Shown: in pieces, positions 36,043-45,606 of the stretch
How the letters are laid out: each line of letters begins with the position of its first letter
Numbering within the stretch: position 1 is the stretch's first letter
DNA from: Rhodocytophaga aerolata
GTDB lineage: Bacteria > Bacteroidota > Bacteroidia > Cytophagales > 172606-1
Assembly: GCF_030503435.1 (NCBI RefSeq)
Contig: NZ_JAUKPO010000039.1
Coordinates: forward strand, 1-62,390
DNA: 62,390 nucleotides
Direction of reading: 5' to 3'
Translations under genes and position numbers: made by a program
The notes under the pieces: generated by a model
Told to the model about the DNA's origin: nothing
The model's input: only the letters and a program-made list of their open reading frames with translations
Database searches by the model: none

Positions 36043-36756
36043 TTATAAACCTCCATGCTTACTCTTCCACTTCTCATACTTACCTCGCAGCAAGGTAACG
36101 GCATTCATGCCTCCTTTCTTCTGACCAAAAAACTGCAGGTCCAGGGAAACTCTTTTAGGTTTATCCATTAGGTTGGCAACCATCAGGAATGCACTGGTGG
36201 CCCGCTGCTCGCCACAACGTTTATCTCCACCTGCTGCAGAGCCGGCTTCCAGAGCAAGCATCAGAATCTCTTCCAGCGGTAACTGATTTTGTTGGCCTTG
36301 TACAACAGCTTTCATTATGGCCTGTACCACTTGTTCAGTAGCCAGAGTATTGCCTTGTATGGCCACACCGGGAGCTGTTAAGGTGCCTTGAAAGGGGTGA
36401 GTGGCTGAGCCGGTATATGTCCTTGGTGCGGTTACATATAATAAGCTCACTACTCCATATTGCTGCTGTTCGGGGTCATACATAGAGTCGGTGAGGGCAT
36501 CTATGATTTCCTGCGGTGAAGCATCGGCCAATAGCATGTGTACGCCTTTTTCCCGTGCCCATTTGTTGCTCATGGCTTGTACCACTATGGCCCCTTTGCC
36601 CGGAACAATCTTGCCTATACCATAGCAATTATAGGTGCAGGATGCCCCGGCAATACCAATTTTCTTGCTGATTGGGTCTGCCATAATAATAGACCAGGTA
36701 GCCAGGGCACTGAATGGGTAAGCTAACAGCAACAAAAGAATAGCTGCATATTTCAT
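36043..36756 (-). CDS. DUF1028 protein, predicted Ntn-hydrolase, exported
   Basis: About 237 aa. A signal peptide (KYAAILLLLLAYPFSALA) ends just before ATWSIIMADP. DUF1028 members have an N-terminal-nucleophile-like fold, and the new N-terminus after the signal is where a catalytic Thr or Ser could lie (ATWS). The motif GSAAGGDKRCGEQRATSAF (about 185-205) matches the family. Function unknown; it may be a secreted hydrolase. Start at 36756 gives the best signal peptide. Confidence 0.8.
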   Translation of the reverse strand: MKYAAILLLLLAYPFSALATWSIIMADPISKKIGIAGASCTYNCYGIGKIVPGKGAIVVQAMSNKWAREKGVHMLLADASPQEIIDALTDSMYDPEQQQYGVVSLLYVTAPRTYTGSATHPFQGTLTAPGVAIQGNTLATEQVVQAIMKAVVQGQQNQLPLEEILMLALEAGSAAGGDKRCGEQRATSAFLMVANLMDKPKRVSLDLQFFGQKKGGMNAVTLLRGKYEKWKSKHGGL

Positions 36757-36825
36757 GATAAGGGAGAGGTTTTCTATAGCCAAGAAGATACACAGAATTT
36801 GCTTACAGCTGTTAGTCTACAACCA

Positions 36826-36866
36826 TAAAAAACCGGAAGTTCATGTGCTACGCATAAACTTCCGGT
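36826..36866 (-). terminator. Intrinsic terminator of the 36914 gene
   Basis: 10-bp arms ACCGGAAGTT (36832-36841) and AACTTCCGGT (36857-36866). Read on the minus strand the stem ends in a T6 run. Confidence 0.85.
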
Positions 36867-36913
36867 AATAGTGGTCCCCAATACAGAGCAGGCAGTTCTG
36901 GACCTGATGGTCA

Positions 36914-37666
36914 TTAAGGAGTAGCTAAAAACCAGACATTGCCTACATCTTTGCCTTTGATATCTCCCCGTTGGCTGTCATTTACAAAATAATACAGGGG
37001 TTTACCTTTATAAGAAAGTTGCTTGGCTCCATCGGAACGAGTAATGGTCTGGAAATCGGTAGAACTGAGCAGGGAGGGCATCTTAAAGTTTTCGGCCAGA
37101 AATGCCGGCCAGTTGGCTAAACATGGGCCGTTACAAGTACTCTGATTGACACCATCCGGACTGAACGTATACAGGGTTCTGCCATCCATATCTGTCAGGT
37201 ACAGATCGGTGCCTTGCCGGGCAATCATCAGCTTAAAATCCGGATTAACCACAAACCAGACATTATTTACATTCTCTCCCTTTACATCTCCTGCCGCAAG
37301 GTCCTGGTCATAATAATACAGGGGCCATCCTTTAAACGTAGATTGTTTTGAACCATCGCTTCGGGTAATAGTTGCGAAATCTGTTGCATTTAATTCTTTT
37401 GGTAATCGCAGCGTACCACTGTAAAACACTGGCCAGGCGGTGAGGCATGAGCCGCTGCACAAACTTTGTCCGCTTACATCCCTGGAAAATACATACAAGG
37501 TTCTACCAGCAGAATCAGCCATGTAACTCCCTAGCGTAGGATCGTTGCGGAGTTGGAGGGAAGTAATTTCTGGTTCGTCGTCTTTATCACAGGCAGCAAA
37601 CAAGAAAAAGGCCACAAGTAAAAAGGCAGGAGCATACAGTAACCGGAAGTAGGAGATAGGTTTCAT
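36914..37666 (-). CDS. Secreted repeat lipoprotein (PF03640 family, 'Lipoprotein_15')
   Basis: 250 aa, signal peptide with a lipobox-like FAAC (about 22-25). The mature protein has two repeats of the secreted Y-x4-D-type module: RTLYVFSRDVSGQSLCSGSC and RTLYTFSPDGVNQSTCNGPC, each followed by a SYKGKPLYYF-type strand. Conserved cysteine pairs lie in each repeat. The family is periplasmic or secreted and its function is unknown. Its terminator is at 36826-36866. Confidence 0.87.
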   Translation of the reverse strand: MKPISYFRLLYAPAFLLVAFFLFAACDKDDEPEITSLQLRNDPTLGSYMADSAGRTLYVFSRDVSGQSLCSGSCLTAWPVFYSGTLRLPKELNATDFATITRSDGSKQSTFKGWPLYYYDQDLAAGDVKGENVNNVWFVVNPDFKLMIARQGTDLYLTDMDGRTLYTFSPDGVNQSTCNGPCLANWPAFLAENFKMPSLLSSTDFQTITRSDGAKQLSYKGKPLYYFVNDSQRGDIKGKDVGNVWFLATP

Positions 37667-38147
37667 AAATACTGAGGGATTTTAGTCTGAAAATAAATGA
37701 ATGTACCAGGGCTGTTGCGCCAGACAAAAGGAAAGGCGCAGCAGTCAGTCAACAGAAAAATAAACACTCCGGAGTAAATACCTGCAGCAGATAATGGCCA
37801 GCTATCTGCACTGAATTAAATTTGCCCCATGACGTAACTGCCAGAAGAAGGGTTGCCTAAAAGAAAAACAATTTTTAGAACCTAAAGTAGCCAGCAGTTC
37901 TACCATTATATAGGCCTGGTATTTGAACATTTAAAATACAGGTGGATACAGAAGTGCCAGTTATTGTAAAAAATACTACTAACCTTTGTTGATAATTGTT
38001 GCGTAGTTTCTGTCTGGATGATTGCATATCTCTACATATTTTAGTAATTCGCTTTTGTCCGCCGGTTGATTTACCTGCAAAACGGATTATTCTTCACCAG
38101 TTAGAAGCTGATAAACTTGTGGGGAAGTAAATTACTTGAATAGTACG
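37667..38147. other. Divergent intergenic region
   Basis: 480 bp between the minus-strand lipoprotein gene and the plus-strand DUF6807 gene. It must hold both promoters. I saw no small gene, hairpin of note or clear consensus promoter. Confidence 0.4.
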
Positions 38148-39086
38148 ATGCATTATTCTATACCATTTGTTAGCCTGCTTACTTTCTGCTTGCTCTTGCT
38201 GGTTGGATGCCGGCATGCACAACCCATACATAAGCAACCCGGAGAAAAAGGCTTACTGCAAGATGAATTAACAGTTGAGTTTACGGAAGCAACCGGAAGC
38301 TTCCGTATTAAAGATGTAAAAGAAAACCGGCTCCTCCTGACCCAGCAGGCCCAGGAAAATACCAGGCCCTATATCCATCCCATTGCCGCGCCAGATGGCA
38401 AAGGTGTTCTTACGCAGTTCAGCCCAGACCACCATAAACACCAGACAGGACTTTACTGGGGCTTAAAAGAAGTAAACGGCCGCGACTATTTTATGAACTG
38501 GAAAGACAATTACTGGCAAAAAGTTTCTGAAGCCGTAGTACAAGCCACAGGCAATCAGGTGAAATGGAAAACAGTATACCATCTGTTGGACGCAAATAAA
38601 CAACCTTTGTTAACCGAAACCCAAACCTGGGCTATGCAGCAGCAGCACGGACAATACATACTGGATCTGGAATGGAAAGGAGAGGCTAAAATGGATGTGC
38701 AGATCGCGAAGTTTTATGTAGGAGGCTTGTTTCTGCGCATGCCTTGGTATAAGGGCATTCATGGTGAAGTAATGAATGCAGCCGGACAGCGTAACCAGGA
38801 AGCAGAGGGCCAACGTGCGATATGGACAGATATAGGCATACAAGTGGAAGGCCGCAACGACCTGGCTCATATTGCCATTTTCGACCATCCGGAGAATGCG
38901 GCTTTTCCAACCCCGTGGCGGGTAGATAATGAACTCGGAATTGGACCCTCCAGACAAATTCTAGGCGACTGGAAAATTGAAAAGGGGAAAAGTGCTGTTT
39001 TCCGGTACCGGCTGGTGGTCTATACTGGTGTGTTAAATAGTACAGAGCTTACCCGGCAGTGGAAAGCCTATAGTTGTGAGGAGTAG
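38148..39086 (+). CDS. DUF6807 / PmoA family lipoprotein
   Basis: About 312 aa. A lipoprotein signal (LLLVGC at about 20) is followed by a beta-rich domain with 'YIHPIAAPDGKGVLT' and the cluster DHHKHQTGLYWG, two features of the DUF6807 (PF14100, 'PmoA') family. The family is common near glycoside-utilisation genes in Bacteroidota and Planctomycetes; its biochemical role is not known. Start at ATG 38148; an in-frame TTG at 38136 is less likely. It heads a run of plus-strand sugar genes (DUF6807, PQQ-DUF1080, DUF1080). Confidence 0.82.
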   Translation: MHYSIPFVSLLTFCLLLLVGCRHAQPIHKQPGEKGLLQDELTVEFTEATGSFRIKDVKENRLLLTQQAQENTRPYIHPIAAPDGKGVLTQFSPDHHKHQTGLYWGLKEVNGRDYFMNWKDNYWQKVSEAVVQATGNQVKWKTVYHLLDANKQPLLTETQTWAMQQQHGQYILDLEWKGEAKMDVQIAKFYVGGLFLRMPWYKGIHGEVMNAAGQRNQEAEGQRAIWTDIGIQVEGRNDLAHIAIFDHPENAAFPTPWRVDNELGIGPSRQILGDWKIEKGKSAVFRYRLVVYTGVLNSTELTRQWKAYSCEE

Positions 39087-39266
39087 TGAGAAGTCCTACA
39101 TGTGTTATCAGCAGTCAGGAGGAGTGAGGCAGAAGCTATGTTTTGATTAAGATTATCAGCTATTATTGTTAGAAAAAAATTACCAAGAGGTAAACTGATT
39201 TTTGCTCAGCTATAGAAAAAGATTGCTGGCATATCTGGCAGAATACTCTCTTTTAGTACATATTTT

Positions 39267-42131
39267 ATGAAAGCAACAACATTTTTTTTGGCGCTTGTCT
39301 ATATGCTATGTGTAGCATCGTGCCAGGCTCCAGGTTCCCAGCAACAACCAGTTTCAGGTCAGGCGGCTACTATACCACCTGCTGTACAAAATACACCTAA
39401 GCAACCTACACCCACCTATAAAGACCCGCTTGATAATTATACGGACTGGGCTATTTACCGGGGCGATAAAAAGGCAAACCAATACGCTGAACTTGCCCAG
39501 ATCCATGCCGCAAATGTACATAAGCTACAGAAAGTCTGGGAATACCATACTGGCGATTTCAAGGGGCCTTCCATGTACAGCAACCCGATTTTGGTGGATG
39601 GACTATTGTATTTTACAACCGGAAAACTCGATGCCGTGGCAATAAATGCCGCCACTGGAAAACAAGTATGGGTGTTTGACGCTGCGCAATACACCGAAAA
39701 TAAACAGGCGTTCAGGGGACGGAGCCGTGGGGTTACGTATTGGCAAGGGGCAGAAGGCAAACGGATTTTTCATTATGTGAACAACCGGGTATATGCCCTG
39801 GATGCCAGAACCGGCAAAGTGATTACTACTTTTGGAAACGGAGGTTTTATTGACTTGCGGCAAAACATAGGAGTTGAGGCTTCCACTGCTTCTATTGAAG
39901 TAACAACGCCAGGCATCATCTATAAAAACTTTCTTATTGTTACATCCAGAGTACCGGAAGAGTATACCTCTACGCCCGGACATGTACGTGCCTATGATGC
40001 GGTTACTGGTGAGTTTAAATGGATTTTTCATACCATCCCACAAAAAGGAGAAGTAGGGTACGATACCTGGGAATGGGTAGACGGAGAAGTATACGGAGGG
40101 GCCAATCCCTGGGGTGGTTTCTCCCTGGATGAAGAAAGAGGATGGGTGTTTTTTGCTACCGGATCGCCGGCCAATGATTTTTATGGAGGATTCCGCAAAG
40201 GCATGAATTTGTTTGGCAACTGTGTGATAGCCCTCGATGCCGAAACCGGACAGCGCAAATGGCATTATCAGACAGTTCACCACGATATATGGGATTTCGA
40301 TAACCCACCGGCTCCTATACTGGTTACCTTAACTTCTGGCAAAAAAACCAGGGATGCCGTTGTGCAACTCACCAAAATGGGCTTAACCTTTGTATTAGAC
40401 CGGGATACTGGCGAACCCCTGTTCCCAGTCGTAGAAATGCCAGTGCCTACTTCTAAAGTACCTGGCGAACAAACCTGGCCAACCCAGCCTTTTCCCCTGA
40501 AGCCGCCACCATTAGTCCGTTTATCGCTGCATGAAGCGGATTTGACCAGGGTTACGCCAGAATCGTATGCAAAGGCCTTGGAGCAATTCAAAAAATACGA
40601 AACAGGCTTTATCTATACACCGCCATCTTTACAAGGTACCATTACTATGCCCAGCCATCAGGGAGGCGTAGAGTGGGGTGGGGCATCTTTCGACCCTTCG
40701 GTAAACGTGTTGTACGTAAACGCCAATGAAGCCCCTTCAATTAATAAATTAAGTGTGTTTTATGACAATACACAACTAGCTAAATCCGATCCGGTAAGTC
40801 ATGGGATGGTGGTTTATAACAAAAATTGCACTTCCTGCCATGGGACAAACAAACAAGGCAATCCTCCTGTATTTCCTTCACTGGTTAACATACAGAAGAA
40901 TGAAGAAGAGATCCGGACGATCCTGCAACAGGGCAAAGGAATTATGCCTTCTTTCCCGCAACTCTCCAGTCAGGAAATAAATGCTTTAATCAGCTTTCTT
41001 AAAAGTACTACCACTGGCAGTGAAGAGGTAAAGATGCAGGGGGCAAAGGTTCGGTACTCGGTACAAATCCCCTTTTTTACAGATCCCTATGGTGCACCGG
41101 CCATTTCTCCACCCTGGGGAACACTTAATGCGGTGGATCTGATTAAAGGAGATATTTTATGGAAAATTCCTTTAGGCGAATACCCCGAGCTGGCTGCCAA
41201 AGGCATCCGGAATACAGGAGCTAAAAATTTTGGCGGACCAGTAGCTACGGCTGGTGGCCTGGTTTTTATTGCTGCCACCCCCGACGAAAAAATACGGGCT
41301 TTTAGTGCTCACTCCGGTAAGCTCTTATGGAAATATCAATTGCCGGCGGCTGGGTATGCTACACCCAGTATCTATATGCTAGATGGGAAACAATACCTGG
41401 TAATAGTGGCAGGTGGCGGAGGTAAAAATGCTACCAAAACCGGTGATTCCGTTATTGCTTTTGCCTTGCACTCTCCAGAAGAGGAAGCAAAAGCCCCGGC
41501 TGATGAGCTACTGGGCAAAGAGTGGATCAGCCTGTTTAATGGAACCTCCTTAGATGGCTGGGTGCATATGAACGGATCGCATACGTATACTGTAGAAGAG
41601 GGTGTATTGGTAGGCAGAACAGCGGAAGGTAGTGAAAATTCTTTTCTATGCACCACCAGGGAGTTTGCTGATTTTGAACTGGAGCTGGAAGTAATGGTAG
41701 ACAGCGTAACCAATTCCGGTATTCAGATACGGTCCCAGGTGAAACCTGTCACTGTGGGAGAGGGATACACAAACCGGGCAGGCCGGGTGCATGGCCCGCA
41801 GGTAGAAATGCAACGCAACCACCGGCCAGGTACGCCAACTACCGGTCTTATTTACGGAGAGGCTTTAGGTACTGGCTGGCTTTCGTCAGAAGAGAAAATC
41901 CAGAACGGGCACCATCATTTGCACAACGACGGCTGGAACAAAATGCGCATTGTTGCGAAAGGGCCACGTATTCAGACCTGGGTAAACGGACAACCGGTGG
42001 AAGATCTGACAAATGAAGAAATCTACAAAACGCACCCGAAAGGCTTTATCGGCTTGCAAATGCACGGCATTGAGAACAATGGTCCTTTTGTGATGAAATG
42101 GCGGAATATCCGCATACGCTCAATTCAGTAA
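39267..42131 (+). CDS. PQQ propeller - cytochrome c - DUF1080 fusion, exported dehydrogenase
   Basis: 954 aa. Lipoprotein signal with lipobox cysteine C19. Residues about 55-490 form a PQQ-dependent dehydrogenase beta-propeller with W-motif-like repeats (for example AINAATGKQVWVFD and ALDAETGQRKWHY). Residues about 512-585 are a cytochrome c domain with the haem motif CTSCH (521-525) and a likely axial methionine M560. The propeller resumes (about 600-735) and the C-terminus (about 752-954) is a full DUF1080 domain (WISLFNGTSLDGW). The order suggests one secreted protein that oxidises a sugar, passes electrons to its own haem and binds or cleaves the keto-sugar product. Neighbours are DUF6807 and another DUF1080. 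Confidence 0.9.
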   Translation: MKATTFFLALVYMLCVASCQAPGSQQQPVSGQAATIPPAVQNTPKQPTPTYKDPLDNYTDWAIYRGDKKANQYAELAQIHAANVHKLQKVWEYHTGDFKGPSMYSNPILVDGLLYFTTGKLDAVAINAATGKQVWVFDAAQYTENKQAFRGRSRGVTYWQGAEGKRIFHYVNNRVYALDARTGKVITTFGNGGFIDLRQNIGVEASTASIEVTTPGIIYKNFLIVTSRVPEEYTSTPGHVRAYDAVTGEFKWIFHTIPQKGEVGYDTWEWVDGEVYGGANPWGGFSLDEERGWVFFATGSPANDFYGGFRKGMNLFGNCVIALDAETGQRKWHYQTVHHDIWDFDNPPAPILVTLTSGKKTRDAVVQLTKMGLTFVLDRDTGEPLFPVVEMPVPTSKVPGEQTWPTQPFPLKPPPLVRLSLHEADLTRVTPESYAKALEQFKKYETGFIYTPPSLQGTITMPSHQGGVEWGGASFDPSVNVLYVNANEAPSINKLSVFYDNTQLAKSDPVSHGMVVYNKNCTSCHGTNKQGNPPVFPSLVNIQKNEEEIRTILQQGKGIMPSFPQLSSQEINALISFLKSTTTGSEEVKMQGAKVRYSVQIPFFTDPYGAPAISPPWGTLNAVDLIKGDILWKIPLGEYPELAAKGIRNTGAKNFGGPVATAGGLVFIAATPDEKIRAFSAHSGKLLWKYQLPAAGYATPSIYMLDGKQYLVIVAGGGGKNATKTGDSVIAFALHSPEEEAKAPADELLGKEWISLFNGTSLDGWVHMNGSHTYTVEEGVLVGRTAEGSENSFLCTTREFADFELELEVMVDSVTNSGIQIRSQVKPVTVGEGYTNRAGRVHGPQVEMQRNHRPGTPTTGLIYGEALGTGWLSSEEKIQNGHHHLHNDGWNKMRIVAKGPRIQTWVNGQPVEDLTNEEIYKTHPKGFIGLQMHGIENNGPFVMKWRNIRIRSIQ

Positions 42132-42273
42132 TATATTGCTTTCTGGGCATCTTACCCTACGGAAAAAGGGGCTATATCATAGGAAGGCAAGGAAACTACC
42201 ATTTTATGATGAATTTTTACAAGAGCTGCGCCCAAACTACGGATTACCTTTGAGCCATATAGATAAATTTTAT

Positions 42274-43158
42274 ATGGCAAAGATTATAAAAAACGGTTTC
42301 TTCCCCCTTCTGCTTTTTGTTCTGTTATCTTCCTGGAAAGAGAAAGATGAATGGACATCACTCTTAGACGAGAAACTCACTAACTGGGAAATGTACTTGA
42401 GTTTTAGTCATACACCAGACTACCAGGGTAAGCCACCTAGAGATAAAAATGGGGCGCTGATTGAGCCTATTGGCTATAATACGAATGCAAAAAAGGTATT
42501 CTCCATGATTCAGGAAAACGGGCAACCAGTGCTGAAAATCAGTGGAGAAATTTATGGGTCAGTGTTTACCAAACAGTCATACGAAAATTATCACCTGAAG
42601 CTGAAAGTTAAATGGGGAGATAAAAAATATGAGCCCCGCACCAATAAACTCAAAGACTCTGGTATTCTTTATCATTCTATTGGCGAGAGTGGCGTGGATT
42701 ACTGGCGAGCCTGGAAGCTGTCCCAGGAATTTCAGATTATGGAGGGGCATATGGGCGATTACTGGAGCATCGCCAACTCGGCTATAGATATAAAAGCCTA
42801 CCTTTCCGAAGGAGTCATGAGTAGTGTAGCCTGCACAACGCAACCGTTTTTACCTTTTGGCCGGGAGACAAGCCAGGGAGGCTACTGTATGCGAAGCGAA
42901 AACCACGAAAGCCCTGCCGGAGAATGGACCGAACTAGAGTTGCTTTGCTACCAGGACAAAAGCGTACACCTGGTTAATTCGCAGGTTGTAATGGTATTGC
43001 AGAACTCCCGGTATGTAGAAAATGGCAAAGACGTACCGCTAACCAAAGGCCAGATTCAATTACAAAGCGAAGCAGCAGAGGTTTATTTCAAAGATGTACA
43101 AATTAAGCCGCTCAAGAGTCTGCCATCCGCCTATGCCGTTCTTTTTACGGCCAAATAA
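42274..43158 (+). CDS. DUF1080 family protein, exported
   Basis: About 294 aa. A signal peptide (MAKIIKNGFFPLLLFVLLSS) is followed by the DUF1080 fold: LDEKLTNWEMY, a YENYHLKLKVKWG strand pair and the C-terminal EVYFKDVQIKPL. The domain is longer than the short family members because of an insertion around DYWRAWKLSQEFQIMEGHMG. Predicted to act on 3-keto-glycosides or related sugars in the periplasm. It lies 142 bp after the PQQ-cytochrome c-DUF1080 gene. Start at 42274 gives a signal peptide; the frame is open to 42136. Confidence 0.85.
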   Translation: MAKIIKNGFFPLLLFVLLSSWKEKDEWTSLLDEKLTNWEMYLSFSHTPDYQGKPPRDKNGALIEPIGYNTNAKKVFSMIQENGQPVLKISGEIYGSVFTKQSYENYHLKLKVKWGDKKYEPRTNKLKDSGILYHSIGESGVDYWRAWKLSQEFQIMEGHMGDYWSIANSAIDIKAYLSEGVMSSVACTTQPFLPFGRETSQGGYCMRSENHESPAGEWTELELLCYQDKSVHLVNSQVVMVLQNSRYVENGKDVPLTKGQIQLQSEAAEVYFKDVQIKPLKSLPSAYAVLFTAK

Positions 43159-43444
43159 AATCATGGGTCAGTGAATGTGTTGCTTGACGTAATATATCTA
43201 ATCATAGAAATTAGATCATTTACTGTCTGCAATTGCTTTCGGCCTGTTCTATAAGATAGCTGTTATTTTCGCCAAAGGAACTACCAGTCAGCCAGTGAAT
43301 TTGCCTTTCCTAAGGAAAGTCTTGCAACACCTTAGGGTTCTAGTATCTTTGCTCAAGACCAATCAATAAACCTTGGCTTTTCCTACGGTTTGTTAACCCT
43401 GTTAGCTCTTGATTATGGATGTTTCCATGCCTAGTATAAATAGG

Positions 43445-44410
43445 ATGACTGCTTCCGTTTATGAACAATATGGGCCACCTAGTGTGCTCCAGGTCAGGCA
43501 AATAGAAAAACCTGCCATGCAAGCCAATGAAGTGCTTATCCGGGTACAAGCCACCACAGTTAACCGGACAGACTGTGCCATGCTCAGGGCCAGGCCATTT
43601 ATTATGCGTTTTTTTACCGGATTGCGTAAGCCCAGCAAGCCAGTGCTGGGAACCGATTTTGCCGGTATCATAGAAGCTATTGGCACACAGGTTACTGATT
43701 TCAAGGTAGGCGACCGGGTTTTTGGATTTGATGATCTGGGTGTTTGCTCGCATGCCCAGTATATAACCCTTGCGCAAGACCGGGCGATGGCTACTATTCC
43801 GGCTCCCATATCCTATGAACAAGCCGCTGCAAGTCTGGAGGGAGCCCATTATGCCTATAACATGCTGAATAAGGTGAATTTGAAAGCTGGAGAAAAGGCA
43901 CTGGTGAACGGGGCTTCTGGGGCTATCGGCTCGGCCGCAGTCCAACTGCTAAAGTATTTCGGAGCCAGGGTTACGGCTGTATGTGCAACAAAAAATCTAG
44001 CCCTGGTGGAATCTCTGGGTGCCGAACGGGTAATCGATTACATGAAAGAGGATTTTACCAGATCAGGCGAAAAATTTCATTACATTTTTGATGCGGTTGG
44101 CAAGAGTACTTTTGCCAGGTGTAAGCCTTTACTAGAGCCAGGAGGTATATACATCTCCTCCGAATTAGGCCCGCATATACAAAATCCTTTATTGGCCCTG
44201 GTTACACCCATGGTTGGCGGCAAAAAAGTGATATTTCCCTTCCCATCCAATTGCAAAAGAACTGTACTTTTGATTAAAAAATTGCTGGAAGAAGGTAAAT
44301 TTACGGCCGTTATTGACCGCATATATAGGATGCAAGAGATAGCCCAAGCCTTTAGCTATGTAGAAACAGGCGAAAAGACAGGCAACGTTGTTATAACCTA
44401 CCAAAGCTAA
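43445..44410 (+). CDS. Zinc-independent NAD(P)-dependent alcohol dehydrogenase / quinone reductase
   Basis: About 321 aa. The medium-chain dehydrogenase fold starts at TASVYEQYGPPSVLQ, with the substrate domain segment KPVLGTDFAGIIEAIG, and the NADP-binding loop is GASGAIGSAAVQLLKYFGA. The structural and catalytic zinc cysteines are absent, so it belongs with the quinone reductase-like group. It probably reduces quinones, enones or aldehydes with NADPH in the cytosol. In-frame ATGs at 43415 and 43427 are possible; 43445 matches the usual family start. Confidence 0.9.
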   Translation: MTASVYEQYGPPSVLQVRQIEKPAMQANEVLIRVQATTVNRTDCAMLRARPFIMRFFTGLRKPSKPVLGTDFAGIIEAIGTQVTDFKVGDRVFGFDDLGVCSHAQYITLAQDRAMATIPAPISYEQAAASLEGAHYAYNMLNKVNLKAGEKALVNGASGAIGSAAVQLLKYFGARVTAVCATKNLALVESLGAERVIDYMKEDFTRSGEKFHYIFDAVGKSTFARCKPLLEPGGIYISSELGPHIQNPLLALVTPMVGGKKVIFPFPSNCKRTVLLIKKLLEEGKFTAVIDRIYRMQEIAQAFSYVETGEKTGNVVITYQS

Positions 44411-44496
44411 TCTGACTAGGTCATTCCAGTTGTCCGGACTGGTGAATACACAGAACCACACCAGACGAAAAGTTCACCAGAAATCATTAGGTTGGT

Positions 44497-44889
44497 TTAT
44501 ATAGAAAGCTGCAGCAGTAAACGTTGTATTTTTTCTTCGGTAAGAGGTTTTTCTATCAATGCTTTTACCCGGTAATTACCTGCTTTTTCTTTATTTCTGG
44601 TGTGTACAGAACTTGTTAGTAAGATAACCGGCAAATGATTTTTGTTGATCTCTTCCAGCTTGTCCAAAAACTCGAACCCATCCATACCCGGCATTTCTAA
44701 ATCCAGAAATATCACATCCGGACAATTCTGGTCATTATCTAAACAATCTTTGATTTCTTCCAGAGCTTGCTGCCCATCTTCGGCTATCCGGATATGGGTA
44801 TGTGCATGTAACTCGGCGAAAAGCATACTAGTAATCAGGTTACTAATCTGATCATCATCTACAATTAAGAGAGAATTTATTTTTTTCAT
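44497..44889 (-). CDS. Single-domain response regulator
   Basis: 130 aa, only a receiver domain. Acidic residues D11-D13, phospho-acceptor D63 (FLDLEMPGMD) and lysine K114 (LIEKPL) are present; no output domain follows. Such proteins relay phosphate in hybrid phosphorelays. No histidine kinase is adjacent. The BLUF photoreceptor gene lies 300 bp upstream on the same strand, which makes a functional link between light sensing and this regulator a possibility only. Confidence 0.93.
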   Translation of the reverse strand: MKKINSLLIVDDDQISNLITSMLFAELHAHTHIRIAEDGQQALEEIKDCLDNDQNCPDVIFLDLEMPGMDGFEFLDKLEEINKNHLPVILLTSSVHTRNKEKAGNYRVKALIEKPLTEEKIQRLLLQLSI

Positions 44890-45189
44890 GGGCTACTCGG
44901 TGCCGTATCCTTTAATGCAGGATGTGTTCTGTAATTCATAGTAAGTAGGCTGGTTAGGCGGGTAAAATAGTTTCAACCGGCAAATTACGGAAAAGAAGTA
45001 GTTTACCTAAGGGATACTAAATAAATCTGTTTACTATCTCACCGGCCGTTCCTGCATGGAGTGGATGTGTGTCAAGAGCTGGATACGAAATGGTGTTTGT
45101 TCGGCTGGAAAAAGGCACCACTGCATATGGTTTGGGGAGGCACAAAAATACCCGTACAAAGCAGCCAGCTCTATACGGGTAGTCGGTTG
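44890..45189. other. Intergenic region with BLUF terminator
   Basis: 300 bp. The right end holds the terminator of the BLUF gene (45144-45181). The rest presumably contains the promoter of the single-domain response regulator. No gene seen. Confidence 0.4.
45144..45181 (-). terminator. Intrinsic terminator of the BLUF gene
   Basis: 8-bp arms TACCCGTA (45149-45156) and TACGGGTA (45174-45181), followed on the minus strand by a T-run (TATTTTTG). Confidence 0.8.
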
Positions 45190-45606
45190 TTAGAAGAACT
45201 TTTTCAATAGATTTACCACTTTCGTGCCACCCTGCTCGGTGCCATTAAGCACTTGATCGAATATTTTTTTGTCTTCGGCTGTGATACCTGTGCGGAATTC
45301 AATATCCTGTTGAGCCACTTGTTTGGTTGCCATATGCCAGCTTGGAAAAGCTTTTTCTTTGATCGGACCATACGAAACCATCATCACTTTTTCATGCCGG
45401 TGGTCTTGTTTTATTTTGTCATACAAGGCTACTATTTCCTTGGAATCGCCTTCCAGGTATTGAATAAACTTATCTTTAGAATACAACAGCACACCCGTGG
45501 CATTCATAGAAGGATTGTTTTTCTTGCAAGAGGCAAGTATTTTTTCAATTTCTTGAGGAGTACAAGAAGCTTTTCTTGTGCTCACGTACACTAAATGTGA
45601 TAGCAT
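45190..45606 (-). CDS. BLUF-domain blue-light photoreceptor
   Basis: 138 aa, a short BLUF protein. The flavin-binding and signalling residues are all present: Y7 (LVYVST), N35 (MNATGVLLYS), Q49 (FIQYLEG) and W90 (PSWHM). A C-terminal pair of short helices follows, and there is no attached output domain. Short BLUF proteins bind FAD and pass the blue-light signal through partner proteins. The nearest gene on the same strand is a single-domain response regulator. Confidence 0.92.
   Translation of the reverse strand: MLSHLVYVSTRKASCTPQEIEKILASCKKNNPSMNATGVLLYSKDKFIQYLEGDSKEIVALYDKIKQDHRHEKVMMVSYGPIKEKAFPSWHMATKQVAQQDIEFRTGITAEDKKIFDQVLNGTEQGGTKVVNLLKKFF

Noticed and set aside
43340-43945. Minus-strand open frame of 201 codons
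   Set aside because: Opposite strand of a well-supported dehydrogenase; Cys/His/Gly-rich shadow composition.
44426-44442. Palindrome CCAGTTGTCCGGACTGG between convergent genes
   Set aside because: Stem is short and without a T-run; may aid termination but is not distinct enough to call.
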